From the NCBI GenBank assembly GCA_963922205.1, contig CAWUHX010000137.1:868001-932000 (forward strand): 64,000 nucleotides of DNA, in the 5' to 3' direction. The notes under the pieces are model-generated. The model saw nothing but the letters and a program-made list of their open reading frames with translations. It ran no database searches and was not told the DNA's origin. The position numbers and the translations under genes are program-made. This DNA is from Romanomermis culicivorax. Taxonomy: Eukaryota > Nematoda > Enoplea > Mermithida > Mermithidae. Shown piece by piece: positions 32,536-43,147 of this stretch; the stretch's first letter is position 1; every line of letters begins with the position of its first letter.

Positions 32536-35212
32536 ACTTATCAAAACAGTCACTATCCAACAAATCACTTTCAAACTCTAAATGAGAATCATAGAATGCA
32601 GAGTCTTCCAATGCGTCTTCATCTTCACACACTTCATCCGCATTTTCTTCAACATAATAAGTATCAATGTCATTACGTCAGCGGGCTGCCTCTCGAGACC
32701 AGAAACTTTGTATCTGCTGGGGCGTCAGGAAATCATCCTTGCTGAAAATATTACCACATCACAGCTCTTGGGCAATAATGTTGGAATCAAACTTCTGTCA
32801 TCTAGCAATGCCCTTTTCAAACTTTGACAGGAGAAAGCATCTTTGATTCGGATTTAATGGATAACAAGGGTGATTCTTCCTCAATGCCCATCCTTTGGCC
32901 ATTGGTTCAGATATTTCATTTTCATAGAATCCTTGCAATGCTTCTTGCATCTCAGGCATTTCAGGTGTTAATCTAACTGATTCGAGATGGTCACTGTAGC
33001 TTTGTATTGCAGCATCCTTGAGGCTAACACGCTGAGGTGCCAACTGATGTTGGTCTGCTAGAAGATGGCGTAGCAGGTTTCCATGCCTTGCAAATGACAT
33101 AATGCACCTTCTTCTGGACAACTGAACATATTGTCTTGGCTTAAATCAGCCTGGGCTGGTTCCGTAGCATCTTCATTCTCTGGGATTTGGGTGTTGCGTT
33201 TCTGTTGTGTATCTTTTGATGGTATCTTCAGTTCAATCCAAAAATTGCTTCCTAGCATGGCTGATGTAGCTAGCTGATTTTCATGATACACAAGCAGTGT
33301 TTCCAGTGATGGGACAATGGTTCTCTTGTTCTCCTTATTAACTGATAGGATCTTTCCAGTGCCAATTTTATAAGCACGCCAAGCAGGTATAGCATTCAAC
33401 TCAAACAAAAGGTTTGAATATGAATTTACACCAGGCAACTTCTGAAGCACAGCATTTGATGTTGTTAATTTGCTATAGATCAATGAAGTGCCTTTGGTAC
33501 CCTGATAAGAAGATGCACACCTCACAAATTCTTCTGCATTTGTGCATTTGTTATTTTCATCAACATACAAGCGTACCTGATGTTTTACTAATGCTGCTAT
33601 TTGATCACAAACACCCTTTCCATGCTGAGGTTCACTGAAATCCCATCGCTGTATCTTAACTCCGGGTGCATAGGGATATGAATCTGGTATGATCGTATTT
33701 GCTAATTCTGACAATGGATAGAGTAAAGCTTCATCATTGATAGTACCACATCTTCCCTGATTATGTATACTACCTTTCATGAAACATGCTTGAAGTGGTA
33801 CAATGTTTGAAGTAGCTTCTGTTGCTTGATTTTCCCTGCTTTCAATTGTAAGTGTTGTTGCCACATTTGATGATGGTATTCTTGTCATGGTTTCAAATGA
33901 TCGGGTGTTCTCTCTTGTGCAAAGCTTCTTCTGCATTGGCTGTTGAGAAGCTGGATCATTCACATTTTGTCCTGCTTCTGAAAAATTGAAAAATTGACTG
34001 TACTTGATGTTCAACACAATGTTTTCTGTTTATTCATAATCTAGGTGAAATAAGATGAATTCATCTATGCTTTGCTTGTACTCTCAATGACCATTTTCTA
34101 GATATTAGTAATTATCAGGATCTGTGCTTTTTTCCAAAAATGTAGCAGAAATATGTATTTGTCTTGGATACATCAAACATGATTTTTACCATACATATTT
34201 GGACTTACTTACCTAATATAGCATGATTGTGGAAGTTCTGAATAGTTTGATCCCGCTCTTTGGCTATCACTTTCATGGGCAAATGCAGGAACTTCTTTTG
34301 ATCAAAAGTTGTTGAACAACTGAAGGCACTGTTTTGATTGTCCATGTGCAACTTTGTTGATGATAAGTTGAAATGACTTTCAATGTAGAATGTGGTTCCT
34401 GAACAGTCATTTGGGCAGCCAGATCTGGGTGTTCCAAGCTGCAGTGGATTGATGTTGGGGCATAAGTTAGCTGAGACATTGCATCGATTCAATGAATAAT
34501 CCATATGCCCATTAATGTCCAATTCTCGAAAGATTTGGGAACTTGGAATCAATGAATTACATGTTTTCATCAAAAGTTTGTCAAATGAATCACACCACGA
34601 ATATGGTGCTCTACGACCAAAAACAACCACATCTACAACAATTGATGAAAGTACATCCAGAGAAAATTTGTCTAACAAAGGATTGGGGTGCCAAGGTCGG
34701 ATTTCGAAAAACTGTTTCATCAATGCTGCATCTGATGTTTGAATCAGTGCAATGGCTAAGGGAAAGCTATTTCCACTTTCAATCACGTCAATTCGACGAT
34801 CCTTGAATATGTTGTACTTTGTGTATACATATGGAGTTTCGAGCAGCATGTCTGGTGACATAGTCTTATCACCAATTACAAAGTATGAACTAGAAAAATG
34901 ATAGCCCGATAAATTTGTGAATAAAAAAATGCATGGCCTTGGATCTGATCATTCAGCTGGCTTGATTATTAATAAATAGTAATTATCTAAGGATTTATGT
35001 GTTTTCTGGGAACTGTCATAATACAATTCAATAAATTCACCAGTTTCGGGGTAGTTTGGAGAACACGAATTGATTTCACTAATCCAAACTGGAGACAGGT
35101 CAGAAAGCACTGGCAAAATGAAAATAGTGGCAAGTAATAAGAGCATTACTGAATCTGAAACATACAGTGTGTTTAATAAAATATCAGCATCCCTCATAAG
35201 CAAAAGAATCAT
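32536..35212 (-). pseudogene. Transposon gene: signal peptide, lamin-tail-like domain, FSEPQ domain, C2H2 finger
   Basis: Exon A (about 35212-34213) has a hydrophobic leader (MLLLLATIFILPVLSDLSP) and a lamin-tail-like domain: WISEIN near 35095, GEFIELYY near 35045, SLDNYYLLII near 34985, then, after a TGA at 34949-34951, LSGYHF and YFVIGDK. It continues with SSIVVDVVVFGRRA and a DYSLNRC motif. It splices at a GTAAGTAAG donor to exon B (33977-32536) over a 235-bp intron, in frame (Glu codon G|AA). Exon B has RWDFSEPQHGKGVCDQIAAL, then a C2H2 finger (SCPEEG / CIMSFARHGNLLRH) split by a 1-nt frameshift near 33105, KGWALR near 32880, and DFLTPQQIQSFWSREAA near 32720. More TGA codons are at 32798, 32759 and 32678. 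The FSEPQ...GK plus finger architecture is known from animal transposon-like proteins. I cannot name the superfamily. Confidence 0.7.
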
Positions 35213-35383
35213 TCCTGTTTTCTATTAATCAAAAGAATCATACACAATTATAACCAGATCATGCCTTCAAAGATTCAGCAATTAATATAAGCCCATAAAA
35301 TAATACCCTATAGACCAGTATGCCAAAAAATAAACTTCATCTCCATCAATAAGTGAACCTAACAATCAGGTCAGAAATTTTTA

Positions 35384-36501
35384 AAAACAAAATATTTTTC
35401 ATTGGTCCAATTTTTTGCTTATGATAGGTTGTTTATAGTTTATAAACAAAAAAGTAAAAAACTGGTCTAGCAGAATATAACTTTTGACATCACTTTCAGC
35501 ACATTTTCTCCCTATGCTTCTTATTATCTGGTTCTAGTATCAAGATACTGAACTGACTTCATTAACAAGTGCAAAAAGCTAAATGCAAAAAAACAAAAAA
35601 AATAAGTGATTTTTGAGCAATTTTCAGGGTTTTGCTTTCTATGGATCTCTGTAGCTTCTCAAGGGGTATTCAAATCGCAATGCTGCTTTCACAGCTACTG
35701 TAGGAATGTATGAATAAGAGAATAAAAAGATAAAATTCTGCAGCATGGTAGGTGAAGGTGCTCCGGAGTGCCTCTAAGCAAGATTTTTCTTCATTTTTGC
35801 TTCTAATTTTTGACTGTTCAAACTTCCTTGCAGAGTGTAAAATGTTTGCTTGTGAAATCATTAATACTGTTAGTTATTTGATAATTCTACGGTATAGGTA
35901 ATAAATATATCACAAGGGGTAGACAAGGGCCACCTGGCAAATACAAAGATTTCTACAAAATTTTCATGAGTATGCCTTCTTCAGAGCAGTGCAGCTCCCA
36001 AAACGGTACAAAAATTTTGATGAAAATTTAACCAAAGCTGTAAAAATGGATGGGCTACAATATAGAAAAATGAAATTCTGCGGCTTCCGATGGGAAGGTG
36101 CTCGGGAGTGCCCATAAACGAAATTTTCTCAATTTTGACGGCTCATTTTTGACACTTTAAACTTTATGAAAAAGTGTAATATGCAGTTATTTACTGTAAA
36201 TAATACATCAAAAGATGGCTTATTCTGTCCTCTACAAAATGAACAGTCATCCATCAAATAAGATTAAACAGATCTCGAAATATCGCTTGCCTAGCAAGAC
36301 CACTGAAAAATGCAAAAAAATCATCAATTTTCAAACTTTGGCATACTGTAGCAGTGCGAATTTTTGTTTACAAGCAAAACGAATGGTACCATGAAACTCA
36401 GCGCACGAAACTACCTAAAATATCTGATTTTGAGGTATGATTAATTTTCAACTTATCATAGGCCTATGTAAAAAAAGGTAGAATCTCTCAGAAATCATGT
36501 C
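35384..36501 (-). repeat. Right terminal inverted repeat
   Basis: Inverse partner of 30910-32018. The inner end is AAAATATTTTTCATTGGTCC. The outer end is followed directly by TTAA. Confidence 0.88.
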
Positions 36502-36847
36502 TTAATTCAAACAATAAACGACGATACCCATGTGTTTTTGATTTTGCTTTGCTTTTGCATGGCGTGCCATACTCAAGGAACGTGGTCTAGTGAAATAATC
36601 GCATGCGAATTAACATTACACAAATCTCCCTTATGAGCATGGGTTATACTTACACTAAAATCTGCATAAATAAACTAAACATTCGCTAAGATCGTTTACA
36701 TGAGATGTCAACAACGGAGAATGCTTGGACGTGCGTTGGAACGATAATTATCAACATTACAACAATATCCATTAGAAGAAGCATTCATCTCTAATGACGT
36801 AAGCACGCGGATTGAAAAGTGTGCATGATCAGATTGTCTAAAGGCTC

Positions 36848-38195
36848 GATTATACTCCTTACGCCATGCCAGGCTATGCTGGGCTGGCGTAGCTCAGCCT
36901 GGCGTAGCGCAGCGTAGAATGTGTCACACTAATGGGGGTTTGGGTATCGCATCAGGTGGAAAGCATTGTTTCCCAGTCACATTGATGGTGAACCATGTCA
37001 GCTTGACCCTATTACAGTGAGTAATAGGCTATGACTCCTGATGGACACTGGCGACTTTCCCATTATTTGGGGGCCTAACTCGGCAAGTGGTGGCTATAGG
37101 GAGGCCTATAGGGTACTCTGGTGCTGTCCTGGGGTCTTGCTGTAGGGTAATGGACAATGCCGCCAGGTTAGGTGTGACAATCCCCGAGTCCTGCTCTGTG
37201 AGAGTGGGGACAAGGTCATCCGTAAAATGACCTGATTTGTGGGACCCGATTATGAACCAAACAGTCCCTTTTTAGCCCAAACCTAAGCCCTACCTATCTG
37301 GGGAGACCTGGGAAACCGACTTAAGAAGGGTTCCCCAAAAATATCCCACAATAACAATAATCCCCTGAGAAGACTCACCTAGTCCTGTTCTTTAAAGGAT
37401 TCGACGAAACGACTCTCAATTATTATCTATTAATTGGGGCGGTCGGGAACCTGGCACGGATGAGCGATGGGTACGGTAGGTAGAATAGGCGGCAAACGCA
37501 GTAAAGAAAAAGAATATTCAAATTTATTCAAATTAGGCGAAAGGCGGTGGACGCTGACAACAATTCGGATGCAGGGATAAACCCAGAATGAGCCAAAAGT
37601 GAGCGAAAAAGTTAAAGAAACATGTCCTTAAGGACATGTTTGGCTACAGCTCCAGCTTGGGAGGAGTTTCTCGGCGTCCAAGCTAACTTCTGCAGCTAGA
37701 CGCGATGCAGAAGGTGCCTATGGGCAGGTAGACATTTTTCGCTCACATGCGTTTAGTATTTGGGCCGACTACAGTGCCTATGCTAAGCATATGAGCGTCT
37801 TTAGCTAAAACTTCTTAGCTAGTCGTTTTTGCATAACAAAAATGATGCTAATTTTTGTGATAAGAGGTGCATGGAATGCACCAAAAATAGCCATGTGCTC
37901 GTGAAGCACATTTGGCGGAAGTTTAGAGCTAAAGGGCATACTGTAGCCCGCGTGCATAAAGAAATGAAAATACAATAAAAAGAAACATAAAAATGCATGA
38001 AAAAAATAAAAACGAACACAAAATGCATGTGCAGCAAAATAATAAACAAAACAAACGAAAAATGAATGAGTTAGAACAAAACATGGAGAAAAACAACATA
38101 TCGACATGATTTGGATCACGTGACGTTGGGGAAATTGAGCGGCACGTGACAAATGCATCGCATAGCGCAGCGTGGCATAAGGAGTATAACCAATC
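36848..38195. mobile_element. Foldback MITE split by a solo LTR
   Basis: Left half ends GATTATACTCCTTACGCCATG. Right half is GCGTGGCATAAGGAGTATAA. With the inserted LTR removed, the two form one palindromic element of about 115 bp rich in GGCGTAGC/GCGCAGCG words. Related palindromes are at 39240-39385. Confidence 0.75.
36922..38151 (-). mobile_element. Solo LTR, 1230 bp, family TGTCACGTG (copy A)
   Basis: On the minus strand it starts TGTCACGTGCCGCTC and ends TTAGTGTGACA. It is flanked by a 4-bp duplication AATG (36918-36921 and 38152-38155). The T-rich first half and the 3' part with GACTAGGTGAGTC and CTGAGGGG-like words match copy B at 49556-50795. No internal gag or pol is attached, so it is a recombined solo LTR. 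A minus-strand ORF inside (37805-38158) is a by-product of the T-rich tract. Confidence 0.88.
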
Positions 38196-38489
38196 TTACA
38201 CTATACAAACAAAAAATCGTGGGTTTTTTAGCTAAAACATGTTGGAAATGGTTTCAAAAAGTGTTCGTTGTATGCTCCTTGATGTTTTCCATCTTTTGAA
38301 CCAAAATCGCAACAATTTTCAGAAAATCTCCAACATTATCAAATTTTGGAAAAAGCTGCCGCATTTTGATTAAAACGCCACGATTCACTCCGTTTCAAAT
38401 TTTATAAAACAAGACACAGAAAAGGATGCAGTTTCTGGATGGATAAATCATGAAAACTTTTATTTGGGTTGGAAACATCATGTAATTGG

Positions 38490-38800
38490 GGGGAGTGATA
38501 TGGGAACCCCCACCAGAAATCGTCGGCTATATGGCTAGCCATTACGCGACCCCCCAGGATTTTCCAATCCTATGGCTAGCCCTATGATAGTCATAGGGAC
38601 CCCATACACTCGATCGGAAAAATACTGGAAAATATCCATTTTTAAACAAAAAATGGTTAAAAACGTCAATTTTATCGGCGCTTCGCACCAGAACTACACT
38701 TGATCATTTTCTAGACAAAACTATTTTTCAAACCGTTTTTTGGACTTTTTTCGTGAAAAAATCGAACTTTTTTCCTTCACAAAAATTAAGAAAAACGCTA
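38490..38800 (-). repeat. Dispersed repeat with CTAGCCATA palindromes, copy 2
   Basis: Reverse complement of the set at 19355-19775: CCACCAGAAATCGTCG, ATATGGCTAGCCATTACG, CAGGATTTTCCAATCC, CGGAAAAATACTG. Confidence 0.6.
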
Positions 38801-39054
38801 CTTTGATGGTTCAAAAACATCACCATATTTTTTTCCGACGCAAAAAACAGAAAGTGATGAATATTGGCCTATGAAGATGAATATCGGTCGAATATCCGTT
38901 GAAAATCAAAAATTTTGCACTTTGCAAAATTTCACGAAAAATAAAGCTTTTCCGTGTTTTAAAGACATCACAAAAATTTTTCCCGCCTTCGAAAACCCCA
39001 AATTTCGCTGAATCAAGCTAGAAATCAAAAAATACGGTGCCGAAATTTTCAAAG

Positions 39055-39385
39055 TACTTCACCGCGCGGTGCCGGTTGTCCTATTCATACTAACAAACGG
39101 CGCCGCTTTTTTACTTTTGGATTTTGCTCTTCTCAAAAAATGTGTATTGGTTTAGTTGAAACCTGATGGGACGCCGCGCGGTACCGCGCGGTGAAGTATG
39201 ACAGGGCCTTTAAGCTGGCGTAAAATCGGCCGACAAGATTTTTGCACCGCCGGCTTGCGCTGGCTTACGCAAGGCGTAGCGAGGCGCAATTTCGTTTATA
39301 CTGTGGCGTAAGCCAGCGCAACCATTTTCGGTTATACTCAGTGGCGCAGCCCAGCCCAGCGCAGTGAGTATAACTGAGGCTTAAC
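39055..39385. repeat. Cluster of GC-rich palindromes (foldback elements)
   Basis: TACTTCACCGCGCGGTGCCG (39056) is inverted as CGGTACCGCGCGGTGAAGTA near 39180. The latter resembles the right tip of the 17.3-18.2-kb element (GAAGT...TGACA...GCCTTTA). Next, GCTGGCTTACGC pairs with GCGTAAGCCAGC (39255/39305). TTATACTCAGTGGCGC pairs with GCGCAGTGAGTATAA (39333/39357), related to the foldback MITE at 36848. Confidence 0.65.
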
Positions 39386-39446
39386 TTGCGATGAACTTTT
39401 CAGTGAGCTGTATCGAATGTGATTTTCTACTTATCCTCCATATATT

Positions 39447-39683
39447 TTAAGTTCCTGAGATCAAGCATAGGCAAACTTTTGATTTCTTTATTGAAATTTC
39501 AGTGCAAATAGAGCTCACAGGCAAAAGTGGTGTCAGTGAAACATGATTAAGATTGTTATGGGCTATCGGACGCTCTATAACACGTTTGATTTTAAAATTT
39601 ATACTTGCAGACCAATCTTCTTCAGCAAATTCTAATATAATATTATCTCCTGGTTGTAAATCCAATTCGCCAATTGAAAAGAT
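39447..39683 (-). pseudogene. Short unidentified coding fragment (LQPGD motif)
   Basis: Minus-strand frame with protein-like composition: FSIGELDLQPGDNIILEFAE, then a WSASINFKIKRVIE phrase and VSLTPLLPVSS. It is bounded by stops at both ends. The LQPGD word also occurs near residue 1541-1546 of the large toxin-like ORF at 43148, also before a beta-rich tract, but the match is too short to claim homology. Confidence 0.3.
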
Positions 39684-40681
39684 GCATCAATACACGGTGA
39701 TAAAACCTGCAGAAATTGAAAAACCAATCAAGTTTCTCAATAATTTATGGCTTTTTAAATGCGCCCTGATTTTTATTTTATTTTTCATGCATCAAGGAAA
39801 GATTTGACAATTATTAATCGATCAAAAAATAAAAATTCAATGTTAAAAGCCTTGTGTACGTGATGTTCAAGTCGACAAATATTTGTGCGTTTCATACACA
39901 CATAATAGTGGTTTATACGCACAGAACAGATTATAGAACTTTTACCGTTTCTAACAGTTTATTATTCCAGTACTTTTCGGAGTACTAGGAATGGTCGGTT
40001 TTCTAATGAATCATTAGTCGTTTGTAGTGATTTGATAGTCACTTCTTTCTTGAGATTATGCTTCACAAAAAAAATTCAAATCAATCAAAAGTATTGTCCA
40101 CCAGAAAATCTCGCAGTAGACATTACTGAATACGGAACTATTAGATTTGTTACAATCGGAACTTTTCAATTAGTCGATTATTCGCGGTGCAGACGATAAA
40201 GTCGAAAACTGAACTTCTAAACGGCTCAAATCAGTGGTATACGTGTCAGTACAAATAGAAATCTCCGACATGCCAAATTCCACAGTAATGTAAGATTCCA
40301 TTTATCATTCAAATTTTATTTACTTTGCAATACAATAAGAAAAGTGTTGTATGACTTTCACCTCATACACAAATATGACACATTGACCCTCTACGGCAGA
40401 ATGGTGCGGAGTTTATTTTTTTGAAACTGCATGTTCTGGCTGCAGGAGGTCAAAAAGTTTTAGAAACATAACTTACATGGTATTTATTTATGTGAAGTAG
40501 GGTGTACCGAAAGATTCGCGATATGTTTAGCTGTTCTGATTCAAGAGATATTAATGACACGAACAGAGTAACTTTTCTCTGAGTACTCTGTTTTTCAGTG
40601 ACGAAAGTATTGTTTCTGACTAGGCAAATTTTTCTTAATGGGCAAATACAAAAAATTCACACATTTTGGATTTACTTGAAT
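39684..40681. other. No gene recognised
   Basis: AT-rich DNA without ORFs or repeat ends I can support. Confidence 0.3.
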
Positions 40682-40913
40682 TATAGTCTGCTTTTCATAA
40701 TAGGCTTCTAAATTCAATAATGATCAAAATCGTTTACAGAAAGCTTTTACTGCAAGGTTTTTCATTCAAAAAATTGTTAAAAGTTGGTTGAGTAAGTCCT
40801 TAAATTTGGAGTCTTCTGTGACTCATGGTTCATCCATAAATCGTAGAAATACGAAATAGTCCTTGCGTTTCATTTTTATAATTTAGAAGCATTTCAGGAA
40901 AGACAGACTATAG
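40682..40913. mobile_element. MITE family TATAGTCTG, copy 3
   Basis: TATAGTCTGCTTTTC then GGCTTCTAAAT at the left. ATTTAGAAGCATTTC then GACAGACTATA at the right. Same size and end structure as 16493-16742. Confidence 0.8.
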
Positions 40914-41439
40914 TCTTGACGAACCTTGTCTAGCATCATCATGCAATTATGAAGGTTGTATCATTTTTGTACCGCATTTTTACAAATATTTTGATTTTCC
41001 TGACGCCAAACGTTATCTTTAGTCGGAATGAACACACGGCTTGCTGACGTCAGATCTCAAAAAGTTGCTTTGATCTGCTGACTGATCAAGTTTTTTTTGA
41101 CATAGAAATGTCTTTGACATTTCTTTGACATGGTAGAAAATCTCACTCTATTCATTTTTGCTCATATACTGACGTTAGACTTCAATATTTCGTTTTTTCT
41201 ACAGTAATTTTTACATTTCGATAAATTTTGCTGACGTCAGATCTATTTTTTCATATGGCGTATTTTTATTAATGCTGAATTGTTTTTTCTACACTCTTGA
41301 TCTTTCTCAGGATGCATGTTTTTTCACAATAGTGTTTTGCTAGTTTTGTGAATCCGAGGCACTCTATATTTCTTAGCTTAGTGGCCGAAATGATATTCTG
41401 ATTCGTAGCGAACAATTACTTCCGATATTTATACAGTGA

Positions 41440-41516
41440 ACGAGCTATCCATAATTCTAAATAAAAGTTGGATGCGGCCTCACTGCTTCGATCATTTCAA
41501 AATGAATGGAGCTCAG
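41440..41516 (-). repeat. Single end of the CTCCATTCATTT MITE family
   Basis: Carries GCTTCGATCATTTCAAAATG then AATGGAG, the inverse of the left ends at 48320 and 49272. No partner end was found nearby. Confidence 0.55.
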
Positions 41517-43147
41517 CTTTCGAAGCCTTCAGAAACTGTGTCATTCCAGTTACTGTCGCAAATACGATATCAAGCACAACGTAGGCTGACCTCCAACAAT
41601 ATTTCGATTGATCTCCTTCAGAATGGTACTTTTTTCAAAATTTCTGACTTGATTAGAAAAAATTTTTCATAAAAAGCAAAATGTCATAGAAATGCCCAAA
41701 AATTAAGTAAAAAAGTACCATGTTGTGTATTGGAAATAATAAATTTGTTTAAAAAGCCAGGAAATTCAGGGACCTTGGATATTCTTGCGGCAATTTGGTG
41801 TAAAAGTCTTGAAATGTTTTTCAAATATAGTTCAATGTATTAGTTGGAGCTGTAAGAGCATGCCGAGAAATGTCGTTAACTTGAGCTTTAGAGCATATCG
41901 ATAAATTTTGACGAATTTCTAAGCACATTTGGAAAAAGTTTTTGGTCTGACCCCACAAATTCTCATGCTGAAATTACATGATTTTCGAAAGAACATCAAT
42001 GTTATGGCATCACTTTTTTTGAAAGCATGAATGGTTTTTAGTCTTGGGTTATGAATTAGATCAATTCTTGTGTTAAAATGACAACTTTTTCAATGCAGAC
42101 TCGTTATTTCGGGAAAATCACAGGTTTGCTTATCGGCCATCTAATCCATTTGATGAAAATCAGTGCTTAAATATGATAACGAGCATATTTGAATAATTAT
42201 TCTATGGAATGCCCTTTTTCAGGACGTCTATGATTGGTGAACCCGATTCTTGATTTACCGTTCACGAATTTCTTTCCTGTTACTGACCATACTAAAGGCG
42301 TACTCTGCTAATAAATGATCCAAATAAATTGCCAATCGAGTGGACTTTTATCCCCATGCTTCCTACGCATTATGCAAATGACCCTAGTGAAATATTTTAA
42401 TTCAAACGGTGTTCACTGTAGATTTCTTGATCAAAAATCTATTGGCTAAAACAATACGGTCGCTTAACGACTAATGACAAGTGTATGAATAATAAAGAAT
42501 TTGCTGGCTGAATCGAATCAGATGGCTGAAACGTAACGTTGGCTGAACTAGCATGGTGGCTGAATCGATGGTTACTCTACTTCTTCGTACATGGGCTACT
42601 AAGACCATGTGACGTATTATAATCAGTACCTGAGATCTTGTACACTACTCTTTAGGCAAAAAGTGAGACTCTACCAAGGAATAGTAAACGCGAAAAATCT
42701 ACCATCAATGAAAATCTGTTGGGGTTTATGTAAAACTCTGCAAGGGGTTAAACCCAACAACGTCCACCATACATAGGCATAATCCTATCTTTTGCATGCT
42801 TATCTAAAACTTTCGCCAACCGATATTTGACACGTAGGCTAAAACAGAATCAGCCATATGAAAGTTATACATTATAGCTATGAGAAAAAAAATCTCTCGT
42901 CCATGTTTGGTCAGATCAATATCAGCCCATCAAAGAATTATTCAAAGTCAATATTATGTTCAATACATTCTCCATGATAGACAGCGTACAACGCCTGATG
43001 AAAAAATTAATGTATACATTTATCTCCGATGTCAAATATTTGTAATCGAACAATTTTTTCGCAGCTTGAGTGATCGTACGATTTTTGATGCCTATTTTTA
43101 CAATGTAAAATTATGCTTGCAGTTAGACTGAAAACTTTCGATTAAGA
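41517..43147. other. Upstream region of the toxin-like gene
   Basis: No coding exon recognised. Four TGGCTGAA words (42503-42560: followed by TCG, ACG, CT and TCG) occur within 60 bases, a small degenerate repeat. The 252-base ORF at 42880-43131 has poor composition and I do not call it. An in-frame TAG at 43124-43126 lies 21 bases upstream of the ATG at 43148. Confidence 0.35.

Larger units (their letters stand above)
30910..36501 (-). mobile_element. 5.6-kb DNA transposon with 1.1-kb TIRs at TTAA
   Basis: GACACGATTTCTGAGAG (30910) and its inverse CTCTCAGAAATCATGTC (ending 36501) are the outer ends. TTAA stands immediately outside both (30906-30909 and 36502-36505), and homology stops there. 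TTAA target duplication is typical of piggyBac-type transposition, but the tips are not the usual CCY type. Inside lie two inverted repeats of about 1.1 kb and one spliced minus-strand gene. The gene is broken, so this copy cannot move by itself now. Confidence 0.88.

Noticed and set aside
37805..38158. 117-codon minus-strand ORF as a membrane protein gene
   Set aside because: Lies wholly inside the T-rich half of a solo LTR.
42880..43131. 83-codon ORF just upstream of the toxin-like gene
   Set aside because: No conserved motif, poor start context, and not in frame with the main ORF. Could be 5' untranslated sequence.
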